A stretch of 64,000 nt of DNA from JADJGC01 sp964576925 (GTDB lineage: Bacteria > Zixibacteria > MSB-5A5 > CAIYYT01), in contig CAZNWJ010000012.1 of assembly GCA_964576925.1 (NCBI GenBank), positions 48,374 to 112,373 of the forward strand, read 5' to 3'. The position numbers and the translations under genes were made by a program. Positions within the stretch are counted from its first letter, which is position 1, and every line of letters begins with the position of its first letter. Below the pieces are notes generated by a model that worked only from the letters and a program-made list of their open reading frames with translations, was not told the origin of the DNA and did not search any database. Positions 34,292-42,555 of this stretch are shown piece after piece.

Positions 34292-35929
34292 TTAAACTGC
34301 CCCCGGAAGCATTTGTTCCGTCAGTACTCGCCGCAGGCTCGCGATCGGTATCGAACCCTGCGCGAGCAATTGGTCGTGAAATCGCTTAAGTGTAAATCGC
34401 GACGGATTGCGCTTCTCCATCTCCCGCCGCAGCGCCAGGATCTGCTTTTTCCCAACCAGGTAGCTCATCGGCTGAGTCGGCGACTGCGTGTAACGCTTGA
34501 CCTCTGCGATTGCCGCCATCTTATCAAGTTGAGCGACTTCGACAAGCAAATTCACCGCGTCCGTAAAACTCATCGTACCGCAGTGAATTCCCACATCGAT
34601 CACGATCCGGCAGGCTCGCCATAGCTGCAGATACAATTGCATAAGTCTATATCGTTCATCGGGAAAGAACCCTTGCTCCCACATCATTTCCTCGCAATAC
34701 AGCGCCCACCCTTCGACAAATACGCTGGTCTCGAAAATCCTCCTCACCCGTGAAGGATGCCCGTAGGCCAACGTTACCTGTACGTGATGTCCGGGATAGC
34801 CCTCGTGCAACGCGATCAACTCCCCTTGATACCGATTGTGATTCCGCAGCTGCTGGGAGCGCGCCTCTTCATCGTCTGTCTCCTCAATCGGAGTGACCCA
34901 GAATTCGCCCACGGTCCCGTCCCCCAGAGGCGCCGGCGCAGCGTACGCGGCATACGGATAGGTATGCCTCACGAACTCCGGCGTCGGTTTCACCTCCAGC
35001 ATCGCCCCGTCCGGCAATGTCAGCAGGTCCCGCTCCTGAAGAAACCCGACCGCTCGCGCGACATAGCCCCGATTCGCCTCGAGCACATCGCAGTCAGCCG
35101 GAGGCGTTGATTTTAACTCCGCAATTAGTTCACTCGGCGGCCCACCGAGCCGGCGGCAAGTCTCGGAGATCAACTTCTCGGTCTCGGCGATCTCCTCCCG
35201 ACCGCGTTCTTCCAACTCGGAGACGCTTATCTCAATTTGATGCACGCCGCGCAGCAGCGCTTCGAATCGCTCTCGGCCGATTGCGTAGCTCCCCCGCGAT
35301 CGTTCGGTAAGTTGCTCCTGAACAAACTTCTGATATTCCTCGATGGCGCCGTAAGCCTCCACCACCGCGTGCTGAATCTGCTGCGCTCTTGCGGGATGCC
35401 TTGCTGCCAGCGGCGCAATTGTACCCCCGATAAACGCCAGTGCTGAGCGGCACAGGTCTTCTCCCATCTCGGCCCAAACCGTCGGCACCGATTCCTGATC
35501 TTGCAGATTCGCCTTGAACTCCTCGAGCAACCGCGGTGTGGAGTTCAGCCGGCCAATCAGCGAATCCAGCCGCTGTTCCAGCGGTGCAAGCTCGCGCGAA
35601 ATCAGGCTCAGACAACCATAAAGGAGCAGCTCCAGCGGCAGCGACGGGTCCCGCTCCCAACGCGAAAAATCCGCGTCGAACATCGCCTCGGCTTCGAGAT
35701 GCCCGATAAGAATCTGGCGGTCGATCTGATCCTCCAGCGACAGCGCGGCAGCATCGATTGCCGTCAATTGCTCGATGTATTCGCGCAAATGCTTTGCCCG
35801 CTCGTGCCGGTACTCTTGCGCTGCAATGTCCAGTTGGTGGTCATAGGTGTGCAGTCCTGCGCCGGTTGCGCGCACCGGTGCCGTCGCCAGAACGTACTGC
35901 AGGATCTCTTCGAAAATCGCCTTCATCAT
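34292..35929 (-). CDS. DUF885-family zinc-peptidase-like protein
   Basis: 545 residues from ATG 35929. A longer frame to a TTG at 35995 overlaps the likely promoter and is rejected. The family hallmark HEGYPGHH begins at H375, followed about 25 residues on by FVEGWALYCEEMM, which supplies the third ligand Glu. TQSPTQPMSYLVGKKQI near the C-terminus is another conserved block. DUF885 proteins have a gluzincin-like fold, and several have been shown or proposed to be dipeptidases or carboxypeptidases. No signal peptide is seen, so it is probably cytoplasmic. It has its own promoter. Confidence 0.88.
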   Translation of the reverse strand: MMKAIFEEILQYVLATAPVRATGAGLHTYDHQLDIAAQEYRHERAKHLREYIEQLTAIDAAALSLEDQIDRQILIGHLEAEAMFDADFSRWERDPSLPLELLLYGCLSLISRELAPLEQRLDSLIGRLNSTPRLLEEFKANLQDQESVPTVWAEMGEDLCRSALAFIGGTIAPLAARHPARAQQIQHAVVEAYGAIEEYQKFVQEQLTERSRGSYAIGRERFEALLRGVHQIEISVSELEERGREEIAETEKLISETCRRLGGPPSELIAELKSTPPADCDVLEANRGYVARAVGFLQERDLLTLPDGAMLEVKPTPEFVRHTYPYAAYAAPAPLGDGTVGEFWVTPIEETDDEEARSQQLRNHNRYQGELIALHEGYPGHHVQVTLAYGHPSRVRRIFETSVFVEGWALYCEEMMWEQGFFPDERYRLMQLYLQLWRACRIVIDVGIHCGTMSFTDAVNLLVEVAQLDKMAAIAEVKRYTQSPTQPMSYLVGKKQILALRREMEKRNPSRFTLKRFHDQLLAQGSIPIASLRRVLTEQMLPGAV

Positions 35930-35937
35930 AGCCCGCG

Positions 35938-35966
35938 AACATAGCCTCCCATCTGCAAAAAGGCAA
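35938..35966 (-). promoter_or_regulatory. Possible DUF885 promoter, near-leaderless
   Basis: TTGCCT (35961-35966), 17 nt, TATGTT (35938-35943) on the minus strand. Eight bases separate it from ATG 35929, which has no Shine-Dalgarno at normal distance. Confidence 0.4.
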
Positions 35967-35997
35967 TCAGTTCCGCCGGCGAGATTCCGCGCCAAGC

Positions 35998-36026
35998 AAA
36001 ACGGGCGGACATCTCTGTCCGCCCGT
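35998..36026 (-). terminator. Hairpin after ccmF, possible terminator
   Basis: A perfect 11-bp stem ACGGGCGGACA / TGTCCGCCCGT (36001-36026) with a 4-nt loop. On the minus strand it is followed by TTTTGCTT, a short U-run. It lies downstream of the ccm operon. Confidence 0.55.
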
Positions 36027-36047
36027 CGTCACTTCTCTCAATTTGTT

Positions 36048-36127
36048 GCGGCAGTTCTTGATTTCGCGCCCCGTCCCGGATCTTTCCCATTTTTGGATAC
36101 TCCGGGCGCGAAATTGTGAACTGCCGC
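36048..36127. repeat. Long-hairpin repeat, copy D
   Basis: 80 nt with outer arms GCGGCAGTTC / GAACTGCCGC, then TTG opposite TGT, then a perfect 11-bp inner stem ATTTCGCGCCC / GGGCGCGAAAT. Two stem pairs differ from copy A and both are compensated. Confidence 0.85.
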
Positions 36128-36174
36128 CTATTGTCTTCGGGCGTTGACTGCACCCACAACTGATCGCACAGGAT

Positions 36175-38412
36175 CTATTCTGTCGGCGATCCCGGTCGCA
36201 CCAGGGCAAACTGCATCTTGCGCCGGCGCACGAACGAAACAAAAGTCCCGCCGCAAACCATGATCACACCCAGCCACACCAGGTTGATCAGCGGCTTCTT
36301 GGAAACTTCCAGCACCAGCAAATCAACCACATCCATTCCCGGCACGCCTGAAAACTTCAGCGACACCGTCCCGGCATCCGCCTGGATATCCTGGAGCACG
36401 ATGTTCCCTGAACCATCCGGCATCTGCGCGGACAGGAATTGCTTGCCCGACTGCGTGAAAGCCATGCGCGGAATCACCGTTTCGGTCTTGCCGGCATGTG
36501 TCACTTCCAGGACCGCCCCGACTTCCATGGTGTTCGGGTCGCTATGGTTGCCCATGTCAAAATTCGTGAACTTGACGTCGTATTCGCCAACCTGCTTGAC
36601 TTCGCCCTTCGTCAACACCATCTGGTCGCCTTCGCCCATCACCCGCTGCTCTTGCGGCGACAGGTACAGGTCGTAGAGGAAATACTTGCGAATAAAGGGC
36701 TTGCGCATTAACCCCTGGTTCTCCTGAGCAATGAACATCTTCGGGTCCGCCTTGAACTGGCTGTGCCCGTCCTGAACCTCCAACATCACCGAATTGTCTT
36801 TGTTGGTGATGTCGCCTTCCATGCCCTTGTAAGCGATCTTGTACTGGAATGAATCCGCCGGGCCCTGATTGGAGTAGAGGTTAACCTTGTCGGTCTGAGA
36901 AAACGCCGACGAAATCACAATCCCGACCATCATCACGCCGAAGCCCATGTGCGTCAGGAATCCGCCGATGCGCAATCCCACGCGGTTCGGTTGCAGGAAA
37001 ACCACGAAGAAGTTGCCGAAGAGCGCAAACAACGCCGTGAAAATCATCAGCAGGTACATGATCTGTGTCACATCGAACACGAACGCAAGGATCGTTCCCG
37101 CCAATGCCAATCCCAGCGCCGGCGACAGCCGCTTCAGTAACGTCTGCCAGCTGCGGTCCTTAGCGACCAGGAACGGCGAGATCCCCACCAACAGCGCCAG
37201 AATAATCGCCATCGGTAGCGCAGTCTTGTTGTAAAAATCGATCGAGACATTCGCCGGCTCAGCGAATATTCTCGTGATCAGCGGTGACGACGTTCCGATC
37301 AAAGTCAGGATCGCCAGCAACGTCACGAAGAAGATGCCGACCGCAATCGCAAAATCAACCGAGTAGGGATCCTTGATACCGACTCCCGTCCGCGCCGATC
37401 GCGCCCGCACAACTAAGAGCACGGTTGACAGGATCAGGAAAAACATCATGAAGAAAATCAGGTAGCCGGACGTCCCCAGATCCGTGAACGAATGCACCGA
37501 GAAATCCGCCAGCACGCCCGAACGCGTCAGGAACGTGCCGTAAACCACCAGCAAAAACGAAAACACCGCCAGCATCAGGTTCGAACGCCGGAAGACGCCC
37601 TTGTTGCGCTCGAGCAACAGGCCGTGCATCAAGGCCAGGTTCAGCAGCCACGGAATTAGCGAGGTATTCTCCACCGGATCCCACGCCCAGTAACCGCCCC
37701 AGCCCAGCGTCTCGTAAGCCCAGTAGCCGCCGAGGAAAATCCCCAGCCCGAGGAAAAACGATCCCAACGCCGTCCACGGAAATGAGTTCTTCACCCAGTC
37801 GCGATAGTTGTTTTTCGCCAACGCTCCCAGCGCATAGGCGAACGGCACCGCCAGCAGCGAAAACCCGATAAACACGATCGGCGGATGGATCACCATCCAG
37901 TAATTTTGCAACAGCGGGTTCAAGCCGCTGCCGTCCGGCGGCATCCCGGTCGGAAACTGCGCCAGCACCTCCGGCGGATACGGCAAGAACGGCGAACGCA
38001 CCGCCAATAAGGTCAGGAAGAACGCGATCACCAGCATGTAGAAGAACATCACCGCCGAGTGATTCTCCGTCTCGCGGCGAATCAGGAAAATCCCGATGAC
38101 CGTGATGAACAACAGCCACAGCGTAAACGATCCCACCTGCCCCGCCCAGAACGTCGAAATCAGAAATCCCAGCTCGAGATCGCGCGACGAATAATCATGC
38201 ACGTACTGCAGCGCGAAATTGTGGTTGAGAATCTGCATCAGGAAAAACGCGCACATCAGGATCGTCGCGCCCGCGAAGACATAGTATGACTTGCGCGCCA
38301 GACCGACCAGGGCGTCGCGGTTAAACAGCGCCATCGCGTATCCGACCAGCGACACCGCGGCGGTTACGCAGGCAATCGCCAGCAGGGTGTTCCCTAAGGC
38401 TACAGTCATCAT
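36175..38412 (-). CDS. ccmF: Cytochrome c maturation heme-lyase subunit CcmF
   Basis: 745 residues with many membrane helices. The heme-handling WWD motif is seen as GWGGYWAWDPVENTSLIPWL near residue 230. FLTRSGVLADFSVHSF, conserved in CcmF, follows. The C-terminal periplasmic domain contains DVKFTNFDMGN. CcmF receives heme from CcmE and ligates it to apocytochrome CxxCH sites, normally with CcmH. The start overlaps the ccmE stop by ATGA. No ccmH or ccmI follows; the next feature is a hairpin. Confidence 0.94.
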   Translation of the reverse strand: MMTVALGNTLLAIACVTAAVSLVGYAMALFNRDALVGLARKSYYVFAGATILMCAFFLMQILNHNFALQYVHDYSSRDLELGFLISTFWAGQVGSFTLWLLFITVIGIFLIRRETENHSAVMFFYMLVIAFFLTLLAVRSPFLPYPPEVLAQFPTGMPPDGSGLNPLLQNYWMVIHPPIVFIGFSLLAVPFAYALGALAKNNYRDWVKNSFPWTALGSFFLGLGIFLGGYWAYETLGWGGYWAWDPVENTSLIPWLLNLALMHGLLLERNKGVFRRSNLMLAVFSFLLVVYGTFLTRSGVLADFSVHSFTDLGTSGYLIFFMMFFLILSTVLLVVRARSARTGVGIKDPYSVDFAIAVGIFFVTLLAILTLIGTSSPLITRIFAEPANVSIDFYNKTALPMAIILALLVGISPFLVAKDRSWQTLLKRLSPALGLALAGTILAFVFDVTQIMYLLMIFTALFALFGNFFVVFLQPNRVGLRIGGFLTHMGFGVMMVGIVISSAFSQTDKVNLYSNQGPADSFQYKIAYKGMEGDITNKDNSVMLEVQDGHSQFKADPKMFIAQENQGLMRKPFIRKYFLYDLYLSPQEQRVMGEGDQMVLTKGEVKQVGEYDVKFTNFDMGNHSDPNTMEVGAVLEVTHAGKTETVIPRMAFTQSGKQFLSAQMPDGSGNIVLQDIQADAGTVSLKFSGVPGMDVVDLLVLEVSKKPLINLVWLGVIMVCGGTFVSFVRRRKMQFALVRPGSPTE

Positions 38413-38780
38413 CCCTGTAACTCTCCTTCATACTTGGAGGGACACTTGATCAGGAGTTGGTCGCAGTCAAATTGCGAGCCGTTGTATTTCCCGACGCAGA
38501 CCGCGTGAGTTGCTTGCGAGAAGTTGCCCGGCATCGTCCCGGTATACTTCACCGTCATGGTAATTCCTTCCTCATCGGTGATCGGAAAGAACAGCTCCTG
38601 CGTCTCTAAATCGTACTTCACCTGGTCGTGGTCGATCGCTCCCATCACCTGCACCCGGGCGGAGCGCTTTTGCGCTTCGGCGAACGACACATACGAGGTC
38701 ATCGACTTGGTAAACGAGGAAAACCCCCACGCCGCTACGGCGACGACGATCACCGCCGCCAATATGATCTTGACCTTCAT
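38409..38780 (-). CDS. ccmE: Heme chaperone CcmE, CxxxY-type
   Basis: 123 residues: a membrane anchor (IILAAVIVVAVAAWGF) and a periplasmic OB-fold domain. TVKYTGTMPGNFSQATHAVC corresponds to the family's VxYxGxxPDxFxEGxxVV block. The heme-binding position reads LLIKCPSKYEGEL, that is C113-x3-Y117, in place of the HxxxY of proteobacterial CcmE. CxxxY-type CcmE is known from archaea and Desulfovibrio-like bacteria. Extra Cys at 95 and 106 are unusual. It overlaps both ccmD and ccmF. Confidence 0.92.
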   Translation of the reverse strand: MKVKIILAAVIVVAVAAWGFSSFTKSMTSYVSFAEAQKRSARVQVMGAIDHDQVKYDLETQELFFPITDEEGITMTVKYTGTMPGNFSQATHAVCVGKYNGSQFDCDQLLIKCPSKYEGELQG

Positions 38781-38890
38781 TTCGTCTTCTCCAGGTCTTT
38801 AACTTTCTTGTCGAGGCGGAACAAAAACAGGAAGATTCCCGCCCAGATAATCAGGTTGGCAAACAGTACCGTGTAATTGGACGTTTCCAT
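38777..38890 (-). CDS. ccmD: Heme exporter small subunit CcmD
   Basis: A 37-codon frame from ATG 38890 to TGA 38777: one membrane helix (YTVLFANLIIWAGIFLFLFR) followed by a charged, Lys-rich tail (LDKKVKDLEKTK). Size, topology and position between ccmC and ccmE match CcmD, which helps release holo-CcmE from the CcmABC complex. Its TGA overlaps the ccmE ATG (ATGA). It is short enough to be missed by automatic gene calling. Confidence 0.85.
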   Translation of the reverse strand: METSNYTVLFANLIIWAGIFLFLFRLDKKVKDLEKTK

Positions 38891-38896
38891 CAAGCC

Positions 38897-39562
38897 TTAC
38901 TCCGTTTCAACGCGCGCCATCTTGGCCCGGTGCAGTCGCACCCCCAGCCCGTACAGCCAGAAAAATATAACCGTAAAAACGGCGAGCGATATTAAAAAGA
39001 TGGGTAATACGGACCCACCCATGCTAATTTTCAAGTTTTGATCAACAATCGAGTCCGACGGGTGCAGCGAGGCCATCATCCGCGGCATGATAAATATGAA
39101 GAACGGCACCGTCGGAAACGCGAAAATCGAGTACACCGCTCCCAGGCTCGCCCGCCGGTCTGGTGCCGGGATGGCTGCGCGGATCGCCAGGTACGCCCCG
39201 TAAATCATCAGCAGCACAAATATCGACAGCATCCGCGGCTCGCTCCAGTTCCAGTAGACCCCCCACGTCACCTTGGCAAACAGGCTCCCTGAGAGCGTCG
39301 CCAGCACGCAGAACATCGTCCCGATTTCTGCCGACCACAGCGCCCGATAGTCATCGATTTCCGCCTTGGTCTTCAGGTATCGAATCGAATAGACCAGATT
39401 CACCGCGTAGGCCACCACCGTCAACCACGCCACCGGAATGTGGTAATAGAAAATCCGTGAGGCCTCGCCGATCTGCTGCTGTGGCGCCGGCGTCGTAAAC
39501 GAGAACCAGATCACGCCGGCCGTGGCGAGAAAGAGACCGATTTGTAATGCTTGTCTAACCAT
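38897..39562 (-). CDS. ccmC: Heme exporter CcmC
   Basis: 221 residues from ATG 39562; a TTG at 39577 would extend it. Six membrane helices, with ATLSGSLFAKVTWGVYWNWS followed by EPRMLSIFVLL holding the WWD-type heme-binding region, and the periplasmic His in FYYHIPVAW. CcmC presents heme to CcmE in the inner membrane. It overlaps ccmB by 8 bp, and ccmD begins 6 bp after it. Confidence 0.93.
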   Translation of the reverse strand: MVRQALQIGLFLATAGVIWFSFTTPAPQQQIGEASRIFYYHIPVAWLTVVAYAVNLVYSIRYLKTKAEIDDYRALWSAEIGTMFCVLATLSGSLFAKVTWGVYWNWSEPRMLSIFVLLMIYGAYLAIRAAIPAPDRRASLGAVYSIFAFPTVPFFIFIMPRMMASLHPSDSIVDQNLKISMGGSVLPIFLISLAVFTVIFFWLYGLGVRLHRAKMARVETE

Positions 39563-40238
39563 TCCACACAAAATCAAAGAGTACTACGGATACCGTTATC
39601 ATTATAACCGCGTAGGCGGCCAGAAGTTTTACGTGGTTTTCGGCGCCGCTCCAGCCCTCGTTCGCCAGTGCCGCATTGGTGCCGGCGATCGCCGCGATTA
39701 ACAGCGGCAAGAGCACCGGGAACGATAATACGGCAAACAATGCCCCGCGCACCGAGGCCTTGGCGACAATCGCCCCGATCAACGTCGTCGCGCCGGCCAA
39801 CCCGATGCAGCCCAGTGCAATTACCAGCGCAAAGAGCCCCGCGTCGGGAACCTCCACGTGCATGAATATCAGGTACAGCGGCGTGATCAGCAGGCAAAGC
39901 AAGAACAGGAGCAGTACATTATAGGTCAGCTTCCCGGCATAGATGATCGACGGCCGCGCATACAGTCGTAAGGTCTGGGCGGTCTTCGTGTCCTCCTCTT
40001 TGATAAATACGCCGGCCAGCGCCGACATCGCTGAAAAGAAGATCACGATCCAATACAGCGCCGCGTGTACCAGCGACGACAACCCCAACTGCCCCAGCGA
40101 AAAACTCACCACCACCAGCGTCGTGAAAGCGAACATGAACAGCGCGTTCAGCGCGTAACGCGTCCGCAACTCGGTGCGCATGTCCTTCACCAGGACTGCG
40201 GCGGCCTTGCTAATCCAGGCGGACGACGTGCTCGACAT
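39555..40238 (-). CDS. ccmB: Heme exporter membrane subunit CcmB
   Basis: 227 residues with six membrane helices. AAAVLVKDMRTELRTRYALN is the family's cytoplasmic opening, where class I Ccm ABC permeases have the DLR..R pattern. LSALAGVFIKEEDTKTAQTL and YAGKLTYNVLLLFLLCLLI follow. CcmB is the permease partner of CcmA. The start ATG 40238 lies 29 bp inside the end of ccmA, so translation is coupled. Confidence 0.92.
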   Translation of the reverse strand: MSSTSSAWISKAAAVLVKDMRTELRTRYALNALFMFAFTTLVVVSFSLGQLGLSSLVHAALYWIVIFFSAMSALAGVFIKEEDTKTAQTLRLYARPSIIYAGKLTYNVLLLFLLCLLITPLYLIFMHVEVPDAGLFALVIALGCIGLAGATTLIGAIVAKASVRGALFAVLSFPVLLPLLIAAIAGTNAALANEGWSGAENHVKLLAAYAVIMITVSVVLFDFVWNG

Positions 40239-40824
40239 GCCGTAAATCCTCAGCCTCGTTGGTAGCCACTACCAGGATGCCTTTTTTTTTGTGCTCGCTC
40301 ATCACAGCTGCCACCGTCGCTTTGCCCTCTTCGTCCAGATTCGCGGTCGGCTCGTCAAGAATCAATATCTGCGGCTGCGCCAGCATAGCGACCGCATACT
40401 TCAGCCGCTGCTTCATTCCCGAAGAATACGCCCCCACCATATCGCCGCCCCGTCCCACAAGGCCAACGCGCTCCAGAAGCGTGTCCTGCTCGGCACGTCC
40501 CATCGGCACCCCGGCAAGTTTCCCGAAGAAACTCAGATTCTCATAGCCGGTCAGCATTTCGTAGAGCGCCATCTCCGGACCAACCATCTTGATATGTTCA
40601 AGATACCTGTCCGCCGGCACCGCCTGATCTTTCACCGTTAGGATCACCCGCCCCTTGGTTGGCGGCAGTATCTGGGCCAGGATTTTCATGAGCGTCGTCT
40701 TACCCGAACCGTTATGTCCGGTAATTCCGATCGAACCTGGCGCGGAAACCGCAAAGTTCAAATCCCGCAAAACCTTGCGCTCGCCAAAGCTCTTCGACAG
40801 CTTCTCGACACTCAGACTGATCAT
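40210..40824 (-). CDS. ccmA: Heme exporter ABC ATPase CcmA
   Basis: 204 residues: one ABC ATPase domain with Walker A GITGHNGSGKTTLMKI, signature YSSGMKQRLKYAVAML, Walker B ILILDEPTANLDEEG and a final switch His at HKKKGILVVATNE. Its ATPase activity drives release of holo-CcmE from CcmC. It is the first gene of the ccmABCDEF operon, and a promoter-like sequence lies 38-65 bp upstream. Confidence 0.93.
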   Translation of the reverse strand: MISLSVEKLSKSFGERKVLRDLNFAVSAPGSIGITGHNGSGKTTLMKILAQILPPTKGRVILTVKDQAVPADRYLEHIKMVGPEMALYEMLTGYENLSFFGKLAGVPMGRAEQDTLLERVGLVGRGGDMVGAYSSGMKQRLKYAVAMLAQPQILILDEPTANLDEEGKATVAAVMSEHKKKGILVVATNEAEDLRHVEHVVRLD

Positions 40825-40861
40825 GTGTGTTCTACGTCAGAATACCCATATCTTGCGTGAG

Positions 40862-40889
40862 AAGTTATTGCTATATAAGAGAAAGTCAA
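40862..40889 (-). promoter_or_regulatory. Possible promoter of the ccm operon
   Basis: TTGACT (40884-40889), 16 nt, TAACTT (40862-40867) on the minus strand. Confidence 0.4.
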
Positions 40890-40971
40890 CCCTTTTTTGC
40901 GAAATTTTTCACAATGGCGGGATTCTGCCGCACGAACACCAACTGAATTTCGATCCCACCGGGTGGCTCAA

Positions 40972-41763
40972 TCAGTACCTACCAGCCTGATTGAGCACGA
41001 TTCCCGTGCGCAGATCTGCTGCTAAGTACTGGATCGGGCCGTCAGCGTCCCAGTGTCTTGCATTCATCACCAACTTGATGAATGCGAGCCCTGAAGCAGA
41101 ATCACCGAGAACAGCGAAAACGGAGTCTGCGGTTTGCACTCGACTCCAGAGGATGTACTCAGGCCGGAGCGTGTCGGCACGGTTTGCAGTTATCAACGCC
41201 GTTTGCTTCGAGCGCCGATTCGGCACCGCAACAAGTTGCAGCCGATTCAGCGCCGCATTCTCTGCGCTGCCGCCGCTGTCGGGCCACAATTCGTGCACTG
41301 GTGAATTGATCGAACGCTGCGCAAATGCCCAGCCGGGCTCTTCGATTTCTTGTCGCCATTTTTGCATCGAATGACTGCCGATGCCATTCTTGAGCAACTC
41401 AGCCGCTATCGTGGAATCGTGTGCGCTCTGGCGTCCGGATCTCTCTTCGCTTGGCAGGCAGTTCCATTCTCGCGGCAACACCGGGAGCCCGCAAATCGAC
41501 TCGACGTGCTCGAATATTCCGGGATGAGTATCGAAGTACCAAATCGCCCGCCCGTCTTCCAGTTCCTGCAACGCATCTGCAATGCCCTGCTGACGGCCGG
41601 CCTCCCACCGCGCTGAATCGCCCCACGTGCGCACTTCAAGCCGCGACTGCAAGTATTCTACCTGCTTTTCGCTCAAGTCACCCGTGACCTTCTTGTCCGA
41701 GCAAGCAGTGATTACGCTGACTGTGAATAGAAGTGATAGAAGAAGTTGAATCGTCGACGACAT
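40972..41763 (-). CDS. Lipoprotein of unknown function
   Basis: 263 residues from ATG 41763; a GTG at 41772 is also possible. The signal peptide ends in SVITAC, a good lipobox. The mature part is soluble, with several Trp and Cys (HVESICGLPVLPREWNC) and a helical early section (LSEKQVEYLQSRLEVRTWGD). No family is recognised. It lies 59 bp after the second signal peptidase gene, in the same direction, and 83 bp before the ccm promoter. It may be cotranscribed with the signal peptidases. Confidence 0.6.
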   Translation of the reverse strand: MSSTIQLLLSLLFTVSVITACSDKKVTGDLSEKQVEYLQSRLEVRTWGDSARWEAGRQQGIADALQELEDGRAIWYFDTHPGIFEHVESICGLPVLPREWNCLPSEERSGRQSAHDSTIAAELLKNGIGSHSMQKWRQEIEEPGWAFAQRSINSPVHELWPDSGGSAENAALNRLQLVAVPNRRSKQTALITANRADTLRPEYILWSRVQTADSVFAVLGDSASGLAFIKLVMNARHWDADGPIQYLAADLRTGIVLNQAGRY

Positions 41764-41821
41764 AACTCCCACCCTTGCTACAAACCCGCCTCGTCTGCCG
41801 GCGTTTACTCTGAAAGCGGCT

Positions 41822-42547
41822 TCAGCTCAGCGCCTGCCCTAACCGGTCCCACCTGACCCGCTGATGAAAATGAATCAGGTTGTACCAAAACCCCTGCGGC
41901 CACGTTAGTGGATTACCCCAGTCTATTTTAGGCGCATCCGCGTCCGGCGCCGCCCCCCATGACCAGTGCACAACCAGGGCTTTCCCCAGGATAAATCGCT
42001 GCGGCACCGGCCCCCAGAAACGCGAGTCGTAAGAATCGTCGCGATTGTCCCCCAACATGAAGTAATACCCCGGCGGCACCTTGTACGGCCCGAATGTATC
42101 CCGCCTTCGATCGATACGGTTGTCAGTATGCTTGGAAAACGGATACTCCTTGAATTCGACCCCGTCGACAAACAACTTTTTGTCCTTCATCTCGACCGTC
42201 TGCCCGCCGACCGCAACGCAGCGCTTCACGTAGTTCGTGGCGGAATCCCCCGGCCACTTGAAAACCACGATATCCCCCGGCTTCGGATCGCGAAGTCCCG
42301 GAAGTGTGGCATCCACAAACGGAATGCGAATTCCGTAAATGAACTTGTTCGCCAGCAGGAAATCGCCAACCAGGATCGTGTCTTCCATCGATCCGGTCGG
42401 GACATTGTACGCCTCGATAACCGAGTATTTGATGAACAGCGCCATCAGGAAAGCCAGTCCCAATGACTTGATCGTGCCGAAGGTCGCGGCAATTGCCGAG
42501 CGGCGCGGCGGCGGCGTGGGGCGGCGAATCTCTGTGGTCTTGGGCAT
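41822..42547 (-). CDS. lepB: Signal peptidase I
   Basis: 241 residues. One N-terminal membrane segment (SLGLAFLMALFIKYSVIEAY), the nucleophile S53 in NVPTGSMEDTI, and the general base K108 in TNYVKRCVAVGGQ. The signature GYYFMLGDNRDDSYDSRFWG is complete. The enzyme removes signal peptides from exported proteins at the outer face of the inner membrane. AGGAGACAAC precedes ATG 42547, 8 bp after the upstream lepB paralogue stops. Confidence 0.95.
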   Translation of the reverse strand: MPKTTEIRRPTPPPRRSAIAATFGTIKSLGLAFLMALFIKYSVIEAYNVPTGSMEDTILVGDFLLANKFIYGIRIPFVDATLPGLRDPKPGDIVVFKWPGDSATNYVKRCVAVGGQTVEMKDKKLFVDGVEFKEYPFSKHTDNRIDRRRDTFGPYKVPPGYYFMLGDNRDDSYDSRFWGPVPQRFILGKALVVHWSWGAAPDADAPKIDWGNPLTWPQGFWYNLIHFHQRVRWDRLGQALS

Positions 42548-42555
42548 GTTGTCTC

